Origin: Gordonia westfalica
Lineage (GTDB): Bacteria > Actinomycetota > Actinomycetes > Mycobacteriales > Mycobacteriaceae
Length of the DNA: 64,000 nt
Direction of reading: 5' to 3'
NCBI RefSeq assembly: GCF_900105725.1
Contig: NZ_FNLM01000034.1
Coordinates: 1,984,001 to 2,048,000 of the forward strand
Part shown: positions 47,470 through 55,157 of the stretch, piece by piece
How the letters are laid out: each line of letters starts with the position of its first letter
How positions within the stretch are numbered: the stretch's first letter is position 1
Notes under the pieces: model-generated
What the model saw: only the letters and a program-made list of their open reading frames with translations
Databases searched by the model: none
Told to the model about the DNA's origin: nothing
Made by a program: the position numbers and the translations under genes

Positions 47470-48548
47470 TCGACACCCCGTACCTGGAGGTCGACGTCGA
47501 CCGCCTGGACCGTAACCTCGCCACCCTCGCCGGAGCGGCCCGGAAGGTCGGTGTCGACGTCCGGCCGCACGCCAAGACCCACAAGTGCGCCGAGATCGCC
47601 CGGATGCAGATCGATCACGGCGCGGTCGGCCTGACCGTGGCGACCATCGGTGAGGCCGAGGCCTTCGCCGACGCCGCGGACGTCACCGGGTGCACCGACA
47701 TCTTCATCGCCTACCCGTTGTGGCCCACCTCCGGCCAGGCGTCCCGTCTGCGCGCTCTCGCCGAGCGGGTCACCCTGCGGGTGGGGATCGATTCACTGGC
47801 CGGCGCACGGCATCTCGCCTCGGCGGTCGGTCCGGCCCGTCTGCAGGTGCTCGTCGAGGTCGACTCCGGTCAGCACCGCACCGGTGTCGCCCCGGAGCTG
47901 GCCGGCTCGGTCGCCGCGGCGGGTGTCGCCGAGGGACTCGACGTGATCGGCGTGTTCACCTTTCCCGGTCATTCCTACGGCCCCGGGGACACCCGACGCA
48001 CCGCCGCCACCCAGGAGATCGCCGCGCTGGCGACCGCGGCGGACGGGTTGCGCACCAACGGCATCGAACCGCGGGTACGGAGCGGCGGCTCGACCCCGAC
48101 GATCGGTTTCCTCGACGCCGAACAGGCAGACGTCCTCACCGAGATCCGGCCCGGCGTGTACCCGTTCAACGACGCCCAGCAGGTGGAGATCGGCTCCTGC
48201 TGCTTCGACGACATCGCGTTGACCGCCGTCGCGACGGTGGTACGTCGTGACGCCCACCGGATCGTCCTCGACGCGGGCAGCAAGATCCTCGGCGCCGACC
48301 GCGCTTCCTGGGCAACCGGGTACGGCAGACTCCTCGACCACCACGACGCGCGCATCGTGTTGTTGTCGGAACATCATGCGGTGGTGGACTTTCCGGCGTC
48401 CTCGGCAGAGGGAATCCCCGGTATCGGCAGTTTCGTGCGGGTGGTCCCGAACCACGTGTGCAACGCGGTCAATCTCGTCGACGAGCTGGTGGCGATCGAC
48501 GGGTCGGACACCCGATGGCCGGTCATCGCGCGGGGCCGGAACAGCTGA
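47466..48548 (+). CDS. Alanine racemase-fold PLP enzyme (D-threonine aldolase/D-serine dehydratase-like)
   Basis: 360 residues, fold-type III. The cofactor Lys is in VRPHAKTHKCAEIA near residue 38. The C-terminal domain has the metal-binding pattern LSEHHAVVDF and VPNHVCNAVN, typical of D-threonine aldolase and D-serine dehydratase. Its GTG overlaps the acrA1 stop. The link between an acyl-CoA reductase and an amino-acid lyase is not obvious; substrate unknown. Confidence 0.85.
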   Translation: MIDTPYLEVDVDRLDRNLATLAGAARKVGVDVRPHAKTHKCAEIARMQIDHGAVGLTVATIGEAEAFADAADVTGCTDIFIAYPLWPTSGQASRLRALAERVTLRVGIDSLAGARHLASAVGPARLQVLVEVDSGQHRTGVAPELAGSVAAAGVAEGLDVIGVFTFPGHSYGPGDTRRTAATQEIAALATAADGLRTNGIEPRVRSGGSTPTIGFLDAEQADVLTEIRPGVYPFNDAQQVEIGSCCFDDIALTAVATVVRRDAHRIVLDAGSKILGADRASWATGYGRLLDHHDARIVLLSEHHAVVDFPASSAEGIPGIGSFVRVVPNHVCNAVNLVDELVAIDGSDTRWPVIARGRNS

Positions 48549-48552
48549 GGCG

Positions 48553-49809
48553 TCAGGCCGGAGCGCCCGTCACGCGAATTCCCTCGGTCGCCAGGAACTC
48601 GCGTGCACGACCGATCTTGCGGTCGTTGGAGAACGCGTGCCACTGGTCGTTGAGGTCGAATTCGTGGACGGCGTCGCGGAATCGGCGGAACGCGCCGCGA
48701 CCTTCGATGGCCCGTTCCAGCCGGTCCCGCACCTTCGGGTCGCGTTGTCGTACGGCGAAGTCGGCCATGTCGCGCCATCCCTCACGGGATCCGGTGCAGT
48801 CGTACCGGATCCAGCGGTCGGGGTCGAGGTCGTCCTCCTCGCCGATGCCGAGCTCGTCCCGATCCACGAGGTCCATCATCTCGTCGTCGTAGGGCATGCC
48901 GGTCTCGAGGTCGATGTAGCCGCCGGTAGACAGGCTCGGATCCCCCTCCATCGCGTCGGCGAGCATCTCGAGGTCGACACTGGCCACGCGTCCGGGTAGG
49001 GGTTCTCCGCGTAGACGCGCGAGGAGGTCCTCGGCCAGTTCCGAATCACCTGCATCGCCGCGTCGGCGCAACCGCTCGACGATCGACGCCGCCACCTGTT
49101 CGGCTCGCTGGGGTCGGGCCTTCAGTGCCGCGGGGACGCCTGCCCCGACCTGCTGGAGGACATCGTCGATGTCGCGACCGCTCACCGCGTCGAGGAAGCG
49201 GTCCGCGTCCCCGGACCTGATCGCTACGAGCACCTCCCGCAGGTCGAGTTCGGGAACCGGTTGTCGGCCCGGCCATTTCCCGGTGAGCATCGGGTGCGCC
49301 TCGTGCGGTCGCGCGGGTACCGGGCCCGTACCGTCGTCGTCGGACCACCGACGTCCGTACTGGTCGGGGATGTCACCCCAACCCCAGTACGGGAGTGGGG
49401 CTCGCGGTGAGACGCCGAGCGTCTCCTTCGGATCGATCTTCTCGGGGGCCACCACACAGCGGTGTGTCCAGTCGTCGCCCAGATCGAAGGTGTACTGGAA
49501 CTCGGCACCGGGTTTCACGGTCTGGTGGACCTTGGCCGAGTCGATGTCCAATGCCTCGCTCAACGGGCCTGGTCCTCCCGCGATCAGGTCGTCGCCGACC
49601 TCCGGGGCGGTGACCACTCGACCGTCGTCGAGGGTGAACATCGACAGATGGGCGAGGTCCCACCGGGCGAAGGCGCTGTTGATGGCGTTCGCGAGGTCGG
49701 TGAAGGTGTGCGCCGGTCCGACCGCGAAGATCCGTCCCGGACAGGGCCACAGCTCCTGCCCACGCCCACCGAGTAGTTCGACCGTCACCGACAACCAGGT
49801 TGGTGCCAT
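48553..49809 (-). CDS. IS1096 TnpR-like (pRiA4b ORF-3) / UPF0158 fusion protein
   Basis: 418 residues. The N-terminal half (about 15-190) has the pRiA4b ORF-3/TnpR passenger pattern: VGPAHTFTDLANAINSAFARWD, LSMFTL, FQYTFDLGDDWTHRCVV and WGWGDIPDQYGRRW. The C-terminal third (about 275-418) resembles UPF0158: GGYIDLETGMPYDDE, DRWIRYDCTGSREGWRDM and GAFRRFRDAV. No catalytic centre is recognised. It follows imuB by 47 bases on the same strand, so it may belong to the SOS-controlled imu transcript. Start chosen at ATG 49809. Confidence 0.8.
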   Translation of the reverse strand: MAPTWLSVTVELLGGRGQELWPCPGRIFAVGPAHTFTDLANAINSAFARWDLAHLSMFTLDDGRVVTAPEVGDDLIAGGPGPLSEALDIDSAKVHQTVKPGAEFQYTFDLGDDWTHRCVVAPEKIDPKETLGVSPRAPLPYWGWGDIPDQYGRRWSDDDGTGPVPARPHEAHPMLTGKWPGRQPVPELDLREVLVAIRSGDADRFLDAVSGRDIDDVLQQVGAGVPAALKARPQRAEQVAASIVERLRRRGDAGDSELAEDLLARLRGEPLPGRVASVDLEMLADAMEGDPSLSTGGYIDLETGMPYDDEMMDLVDRDELGIGEEDDLDPDRWIRYDCTGSREGWRDMADFAVRQRDPKVRDRLERAIEGRGAFRRFRDAVHEFDLNDQWHAFSNDRKIGRAREFLATEGIRVTGAPA

Positions 49810-49856
49810 GCGACCGAGGATGCCATGTTGTTCTCCGTTCGCCAGACGCAATCGGT

Positions 49857-51494
49857 TCACTCGTAGACCCCTTCCACCATCCACTCGCCGCCGCGGTAAC
49901 ACAGCAGCAGTGCCCGTGAGTCGTCGAGCAGCACCTGCGCCCGCGCGATCAGTTCGGTGGTCCCCGCCGCGGATGCACGGTCCATGCCGACCGGCCACGG
50001 CCCGGCCCACCAGCACAACCCCCAGCTGGACTTTCGGCCCTTTCCCCCACCCGGCGACTCCGACAGCCGGACGGTCACCGGTTCGGCGGTGAACGCTCCC
50101 CGATCGGTCACCCGCACCGGCCGGCCGAGGGCGTCGAGCACGCTGATCGCCGTCTCCACCAGCACCGTCGGAGTGGGTTGCGGCAGGTGACCCGGCCACG
50201 GTGCGGACGGATCCCGGAGCGGTGTCCGTTCATCACCGAGGGACACCATCGTGATCCGCTCGGCCGGCCCGCGACCACCGCTGAGCACCGGGATACGAAC
50301 CGCATCACCACCCAGCAGCCCCTGGATACGGACCAGCGAGCGTCGGACGCGTTCCTCGACGTCGGGGTCGACCGCCGTGCCACCGGAGAGCCCGTCGGAG
50401 AGCTGATAATGCAGCGCACCGGCCTCGACGACCTCCACCGGCTCCAACCGCAGGCGCACGATCGGCGAGTCGGGGCGGGTGTCCTTGCCCCGCTCCTGCG
50501 CTCCCCGGCCTTTTGCCCGACGACCGCCGGTCAGCCAACCCTCCAACTGCCAGCGGATGCGATCCGCGGTCGTCTCCGGGGTCAGCGGCTGGGCACAATG
50601 CCACGTCCGCGAATGTCGTTGGCCGCGTTCGGTGGTCGCCTCGATGGTGAGTCGGGTGCAGGCGACCGCGGCGTCCCGCAGTCGATGATGCAGTTTGTCG
50701 GCGAGGGTACGTCCGATGAACGCCGCGACGTCGATGCGGTCGACGGGCGGGTCGCAGGTGTGGTCGACGTCCAGTTCCGCAGGCAGGTGCCTGCCCGACG
50801 GCACACGACCCGGCAAGGCATTGGCCAGCCGGTGCGCGAGTACCGCATCCCGGGCGAAGCGGGTCGCCACGTCGGCGATGTCCATCTCGGCGAAGGCACC
50901 GATGGTGCCGATCCCCAGGCGCCGCAAGAGATCCACCAGCTCGGCACGTGACGGGTCACTCATGCTCGGTTCGAGGGCGAGGTCGGCGACGGGCCGGCCG
51001 GCGAGGTAGGCACGATCCCCGCCCGGCTCCACCTGATGTCCGCGCCGCGCGGCGAGGACGGCGGTGAAGATCTCGTCGGCGATGCCGACCTGCGATTCGA
51101 TGCCGCAGGCCGACACGACGTCGACGAGCTCCTCGGCGAGCGCCTCCATGCCACCGAAGTAGCGCGCCGCCCGATCACCGGGGATCACCAGAAGACCCGG
51201 CCGGAGCACCTCGAGGGTCGGGATCACCTCGGCCACCGCGGCCACCACCGGGTCGAACAGCCGGCCGTCGCGTGACTCGTCGGCCGCGACGACGGTCATC
51301 TCCGGGCACAGCGCCTGCGCCTGACGTTTGCGCATACCGCGCCGGACGCCGACGGCCCGGGCGGTCGACGAACAGGCCACCACCCGATTGGCCGACAGCA
51401 CCGCCACCGGATGCAGCGGCGGCAGGTCGGCCTCGGCGGCAGCCGCCATCGCCGGCCAGTCCGGGCACCAGAGTGCGAGAGTCCGGCGGCTCAT
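49857..51494 (-). CDS. imuB: ImuB, catalytically inactive Y-family polymerase-like mutasome subunit
   Basis: 545 residues with Y-family architecture (N-terminal palm/fingers, little-finger region, disordered C-terminal part). The catalytic acidic residues expected near the N-terminus are replaced (LALWCPDWPAM), as is known for ImuB. It bridges DnaE2, ImuA' and the beta clamp in damage-induced mutagenesis. ATG overlaps the imuA' stop as TGATG, so the two are coupled. A Lys/Arg/Gly-rich insert sits near residue 330. Confidence 0.93.
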   Translation of the reverse strand: MSRRTLALWCPDWPAMAAAAEADLPPLHPVAVLSANRVVACSSTARAVGVRRGMRKRQAQALCPEMTVVAADESRDGRLFDPVVAAVAEVIPTLEVLRPGLLVIPGDRAARYFGGMEALAEELVDVVSACGIESQVGIADEIFTAVLAARRGHQVEPGGDRAYLAGRPVADLALEPSMSDPSRAELVDLLRRLGIGTIGAFAEMDIADVATRFARDAVLAHRLANALPGRVPSGRHLPAELDVDHTCDPPVDRIDVAAFIGRTLADKLHHRLRDAAVACTRLTIEATTERGQRHSRTWHCAQPLTPETTADRIRWQLEGWLTGGRRAKGRGAQERGKDTRPDSPIVRLRLEPVEVVEAGALHYQLSDGLSGGTAVDPDVEERVRRSLVRIQGLLGGDAVRIPVLSGGRGPAERITMVSLGDERTPLRDPSAPWPGHLPQPTPTVLVETAISVLDALGRPVRVTDRGAFTAEPVTVRLSESPGGGKGRKSSWGLCWWAGPWPVGMDRASAAGTTELIARAQVLLDDSRALLLCYRGGEWMVEGVYE

Positions 51495-52261
51495 CAGTTC
51501 GCCACCGCGAGGACCGGACGGGCGCGCGTCGTCGAGACCAGCTCCACCGTGCGGTCGGCGCCCTGACCTCGTGCCAGGAGATCGACCTCGGTGCTCTGCG
51601 ACTGCCGTCCGCGTCCCGACGCCGTGACCTGCAGTCTCATCCCGCCGATGCGGCCGTAACCGCTACGTGCGGAGTCCAGGTCGGTGGCGCCGGACAACAA
51701 CGGGCTGTGCCGATAGGTGAGCACCCGCGCCTCGATGGTCAGCTGCGCACCCGGCCAGGCACCACCGGCGACCAGCAGGACCGACGACAGTTTCCGGACG
51801 CGCCCCATCACCACGCGCGCCCGCGACGGGGCGACCGCATCCGCCGTGCCCGGCCCCACCCGGCCGAGCACCACCAGATCCATGCCGTCGAGCAGTACCG
51901 CGGCGACCTCCACCGGATCGATGCCCGGATCCGGGATGGTGGCGATACGCGAGAGGTCCGCACCCATCTCCACCGCCGACAACAGGCTCAGACGGGGCAT
52001 CCCGACGATCCCGACCTGCCCACCCGCACGGGTGACCGACGCGATCATCGCGACCAGCAACGAGTTGGCACCGTCGAACCGCGCGACCGTGCCACGCGGA
52101 ATACCGTTGTGCGGCAGCACCTCCGACAACGGCTCGGGAATCGGCAGCACACCGGCAGCCGGATCGCGCGTCTGGACCGAATGCCGGTCGGGACGCCCGG
52201 ACATCGCCGCCATGCGCCGGCGGAGCCCTGCCAAATCATCCGTACGGGACGACACATCCAT
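51494..52261 (-). CDS. imuA': ImuA', RecA-like mutasome accessory protein
   Basis: 255 residues of the actinobacterial ImuA' family with a degenerate RecA/SulA-like core (GTVARFDGANSLLVAMIASV near residue 58, LVVLGRVGPGTADA near 130). Needed with ImuB for DnaE2-dependent mutagenesis in mycobacteria. The ATG at 52261 has GGAGAG upstream; the frame opens further to a GTG at 52348. A LexA box lies 113 bases upstream of the ATG. First gene of imuA'-imuB. Confidence 0.9.
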   Translation of the reverse strand: MDVSSRTDDLAGLRRRMAAMSGRPDRHSVQTRDPAAGVLPIPEPLSEVLPHNGIPRGTVARFDGANSLLVAMIASVTRAGGQVGIVGMPRLSLLSAVEMGADLSRIATIPDPGIDPVEVAAVLLDGMDLVVLGRVGPGTADAVAPSRARVVMGRVRKLSSVLLVAGGAWPGAQLTIEARVLTYRHSPLLSGATDLDSARSGYGRIGGMRLQVTASGRGRQSQSTEVDLLARGQGADRTVELVSTTRARPVLAVAN

Positions 52262-52373
52262 GACACTCTCCAGTCGCGTGGTGGTACTCGAGCGAGCCGG
52301 GAAGTTGCTGCGCCATCTGGTTCTCGAACCGCAGTGAGGAATGACCACGAGAGCGATCTCGTCCGCCGATCAT

Positions 52374-52389
52374 TCGAACATTGTTTCGA
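52374..52389. promoter_or_regulatory. LexA (SOS) box upstream of imuA'-imuB
   Basis: TCGAACATTGTTTCGA matches TCGAAC-N4-GTTCGA at 11 of 12 specified bases (G to T at the first base of the right half). It puts the imu operon in the same damage regulon as dnaE2. Confidence 0.88.
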
Positions 52390-52510
52390 TAACCAGAGAG
52401 TAGAACCACCCACCGACAAGCGTCAACCGACGACCATCGAGAGCCTGCCACCAGGCGTAACACGTTGAACTGGTGCATCTTTCGTCACACAATGCAAAGA
52501 CCTGCTCCCC

Positions 52511-52573
52511 GAGGTGCGAACACCACCCCCGCCGCCTGAGGTGCGAACACCACCCCCGCCGCCTGAGGTGCGA
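52511..52573. repeat. 27-bp direct repeats
   Basis: Two perfect head-to-tail copies of a 27-base unit beginning GAGGTGCGAACACCACCCCC (52511-52537 and 52538-52564), then the first nine bases of a third. The unit is related in inverse orientation to the repeats at 52645-52735, so this is the left flank of a larger symmetrical element. Confidence 0.85.
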
Positions 52574-52650
52574 GGTGCGAGCGAAGCGAGCCACGAAGGC
52601 CTGGTGACGTCATCTCACCAGGCCTTCGTGGCTCGCTTCGCTCGCACCTC
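52572..52650. repeat. 36-bp perfect inverted repeat hairpin
   Basis: Two perfectly complementary 36-base arms (52572-52607 and 52615-52650) enclose a 7-base loop CGTCATC. The arms contain GCGAGCGAAGCGAGCC. It lies in the 472-base gap between imuA' and the radical SAM gene, both on the - strand. It could terminate the radical SAM transcript, but its length and repeated flanks suggest a mobile or dispersed intergenic element. Confidence 0.88.
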
Positions 52651-52735
52651 AGGCAGCGGGGGTAGCCGGATTCGCCCTTCCACCTCAGGCAGCGGGGTCG
52701 CTGGATTCGCTCTTACACCTCAGGCAGCAGGGGTC
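52645..52735. repeat. Imperfect 35-36-bp tandem repeats
   Basis: Three copies beginning CACCTCAGGCAGC at 52645, 52681 and 52716. The first two share most of a 35-36-base unit, and the third is cut short by the stop of the radical SAM gene. The unit's start is close to the reverse complement of the left 27-bp repeats. Confidence 0.75.
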
Positions 52736-53765
52736 AGAACAGAGTGAGTGCGTGCTGAAGTTCGGGCGCGGCCACCGAATCGGACGAGACCGCCTCCGAG
52801 CCGGACTGCCGCAGGCCGCCCGAGCCCGCCAGCCCGTGGCGCTGCACCAGGGGCTGCATCCGCTCCCGCAGCCACGACGAGTACTCGGGCGTCACGTAGG
52901 CGCCGCGCCCGTAGAGGCCGCGATACCGGCGGATGAGCGCCGGATGCTCCTCGGCCAGCCACTCCAGGAACCACGGCTTGGTCGACGACCGCAGGTGCAT
53001 CGGGAACGCGGTCACACCCGACGCCCCCGCGTCGGCGAGAGCGCCGAGCAGCTCGTCGAGATGAGACTTGGCGTCGGTCAGATACGGGATGACCGGAGCG
53101 ACCATCACGTGCGGCGCGAGACCGGCGTCGGCGAGATCGCGGATCAGCGACAGCCTGGCCTGCGGAGACGGTGTGCCGGGTTCGATCTTCTTCTGCAGAT
53201 CCGGGTCGATGATGGCCAGCGAGATTCCGACACTCACCGGGACCTGACCCGCCGCCTGCCGCAACAGCGGCAGATCGCGCCGGATCAGCGTGCCCTTCGT
53301 GAGGATGGAGAACGGCGTCCGGGACTCCGCGAGCGCCGCGATCACCCCCGGCATGAGCTTGTACCGGCCCTCCGCGCGCTGATAGGGGTCGGTGTTGGTG
53401 CCCAGCGCGACGGTCTCCCGCGTCCAGGAGCGACGCTTCAGCTCCTTGCGCAGCACCGCGGCCACATTGAGCTTCACGACCACCTGGGAGTCGAAGTCCT
53501 TGCCCGCGTCGAGATCGAGGTACTCATGGGTCGGCCGGGCGAAGCAGTACCGGCAGGCGTGGGTACACCCGCGAAAAGTGTTGACGGTGAACTGGAATGG
53601 GAGATGAGCCGCCTCCGGGACGCGATTGAGGGCACTCTTCGCCAGCACCTCGTGGAAGGTGACCCCCTCGAAGTCGGGCGTCCGCACCGACCGCACCAGG
53701 CCGGAGCGGCTCAGCCCGGGGAGTGCCCCGTCGTCGACCTCGACCGCCTGCTCGGACCATCGCAT
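52734..53765 (-). CDS. Rv2578c-family radical SAM protein
   Basis: 343 residues. Radical SAM cluster motif CTHACRYC near residue 67 in TFRGCTHACRYCFARPTHEY, with a spore-photoproduct-lyase-like TKGTLIRRDLPLL and GISLAIIDPDLQKKIEPGTPS. The N-terminal MRWSEQAVEVDDGALPGL matches the actinobacterial family of M. tuberculosis Rv2578c. The reaction is unknown; relatives repair or modify nucleic acids. A LexA box 10 bases before the ATG points to a DNA-damage role. Confidence 0.88.
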   Translation of the reverse strand: MRWSEQAVEVDDGALPGLSRSGLVRSVRTPDFEGVTFHEVLAKSALNRVPEAAHLPFQFTVNTFRGCTHACRYCFARPTHEYLDLDAGKDFDSQVVVKLNVAAVLRKELKRRSWTRETVALGTNTDPYQRAEGRYKLMPGVIAALAESRTPFSILTKGTLIRRDLPLLRQAAGQVPVSVGISLAIIDPDLQKKIEPGTPSPQARLSLIRDLADAGLAPHVMVAPVIPYLTDAKSHLDELLGALADAGASGVTAFPMHLRSSTKPWFLEWLAEEHPALIRRYRGLYGRGAYVTPEYSSWLRERMQPLVQRHGLAGSGGLRQSGSEAVSSDSVAAPELQHALTLF

Positions 53766-53774
53766 GGCAGCGAG

Positions 53775-53790
53775 TCGAACACATGTGCGA
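53775..53790. promoter_or_regulatory. LexA (SOS) box upstream of the radical SAM gene
   Basis: TCGAACACATGTGCGA matches TCGAAC-N4-GTTCGA at 11 of 12 bases (T to G in the right half). It starts 10 bases before the ATG of the radical SAM gene, a good position for repression. The divergent kinase gene starts 55 bases to the right. Confidence 0.8.
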
Positions 53791-53844
53791 TCACACTGTC
53801 AAGTGCGGTGCCCGTCGACGGGCCCTCGCCGCTATCATCGCCGT

Positions 53845-55119
53845 ATGCCACCGTCCGTCGGAACCCATCATGCCCCAGGTCCCCAGTACCTGGTGGCCGG
53901 CCGATACCGCCTGAAGTCGCGGATCGGCGGCGGCGGCATGGGCACGGTGTGGCTGGCCCGCGACCAGCTCCTCGACCGCGAGGTGGCCGTCAAACAGGTC
54001 GTCTCCACCGAGGGCCTCACCGAGGATTCCGCCGACAACGTCCGCAAACGGGCGATGCGCGAGGGCCGCATCGCGGCGAAGCTGTCGCACCGCAACGCCA
54101 TCGCGATGCACGACGTCGCCCTCGACCGCGGTGAGCCGTGGCTGGTGATGGAATACCTGCCGTCGCGCAGCGTCGCCCAGATCCTGCATGCGACAACGAC
54201 ACTCGAGCCGAAGGAGGCCGCCCAGATCGGCGCGCAGGTGGCCGACGCGATGGTCGAGGCCCACGCGGCAGGGATAGTGCATCGTGACATCAAACCCGGC
54301 AACATCCTGATCGCCGAGGGCGGCCGCAACGCCGGACTCGTCAAGATCACCGACTTCGGGATCTCGCGGGCGAAGGACGACGTGACACTCACCCAGACCG
54401 GCGTGATCACCGGAACCCCGGCCTATTTCGCGCCCGAGGTCGCCCGCGGCGCGGAGCCGATGGAGGCCTCCGATGTCTACTCGCTGGGCGCCACGATCTA
54501 CACGATGGTCGAGGGGCAGCCGCCGTTCGGCGTCGACGACAACTCGATCGCGCTGCTGCACAAGGTCGCTCGGGCACGGATCAACCCGATGACGAAAGCC
54601 GGCGACCTCGAACCGGTACTGCTGCGACTACTGGAACCGAGCCCGACGAAGCGACCCTCGATGACGGAGGCGCGCGACGCCCTCACCGCCTTCGCCGCCG
54701 GCTCCCGCGGCACCAGGGATCAGGTGCTCACCGGCCTCATCACCCGGCCCGGCGCCGGTACGCCGGTGTGGGCGCAACGCAACAACCGCTCGTCGACACC
54801 CGGCTCGACGACGACGGGGCCCCACCGCCCGGTGGCCGGCGCTACCCTGCCGCCGTACGCCCCGACCCTGGCCGGCGATCGCGGCTCCCGCGACGTCCCG
54901 CACACCCGGCAGGAACACCTCTCCCCGACGGTGATGTCGACGCCGCAGCCGTATTCGTTTGCGACCCAATCGTCCTCACCCCATCAGCCGACGAACCCCG
55001 GCTACGGACCACCCTCCCGGAACACGGCCACGTCGAGCACGGCCCTCGCGGTGTCGGTGTTCGTGTTCTTCGCGGTGCTGGCGGTTCTCGTGGTCCTCGC
55101 CATCGCGCTGTTGCGTTAG
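53845..55119 (+). CDS. Serine/threonine protein kinase with C-terminal transmembrane helix
   Basis: 424 residues. Hanks-type kinase domain at about 20-285: IGGGGMGTVW (Gly loop), VAVK (ATP Lys near 49), HRDIKPGNIL (catalytic Asp near 148), DFGIS and APEV. A Pro/Ser/Thr-rich juxtamembrane linker of about 110 residues leads to a transmembrane helix at about 398-422 that ends the protein in LLR. It thus has no extracellular sensor domain. ATG at 53845; no strong ribosome-binding site. Confidence 0.93.
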   Translation: MPPSVGTHHAPGPQYLVAGRYRLKSRIGGGGMGTVWLARDQLLDREVAVKQVVSTEGLTEDSADNVRKRAMREGRIAAKLSHRNAIAMHDVALDRGEPWLVMEYLPSRSVAQILHATTTLEPKEAAQIGAQVADAMVEAHAAGIVHRDIKPGNILIAEGGRNAGLVKITDFGISRAKDDVTLTQTGVITGTPAYFAPEVARGAEPMEASDVYSLGATIYTMVEGQPPFGVDDNSIALLHKVARARINPMTKAGDLEPVLLRLLEPSPTKRPSMTEARDALTAFAAGSRGTRDQVLTGLITRPGAGTPVWAQRNNRSSTPGSTTTGPHRPVAGATLPPYAPTLAGDRGSRDVPHTRQEHLSPTVMSTPQPYSFATQSSSPHQPTNPGYGPPSRNTATSSTALAVSVFVFFAVLAVLVVLAIALLR

Positions 55120-55157
55120 AACCCCGCCTCCACCGGAGGTGAGCGCAGCGTTGTATC

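Noticed and set aside
48553..49809. IS1096 insertion sequence
   Set aside because: Only the TnpR-like passenger domain is present; there is no transposase gene or terminal inverted repeat, and it is fused to UPF0158.
52322..52337. TCGAACCGCAGTGAGG upstream of imuA' as a LexA box
   Set aside because: Only the left half matches; the better site is 52374-52389.
52511..52735. CRISPR array
   Set aside because: Repeat units are contiguous or in inverse orientation with no unique spacers, and there are no cas genes.
52514..52747. Proline-rich ORF across the repeat region
   Set aside because: Its repeats simply follow the DNA direct repeats; there is no ribosome-binding site or known domain.
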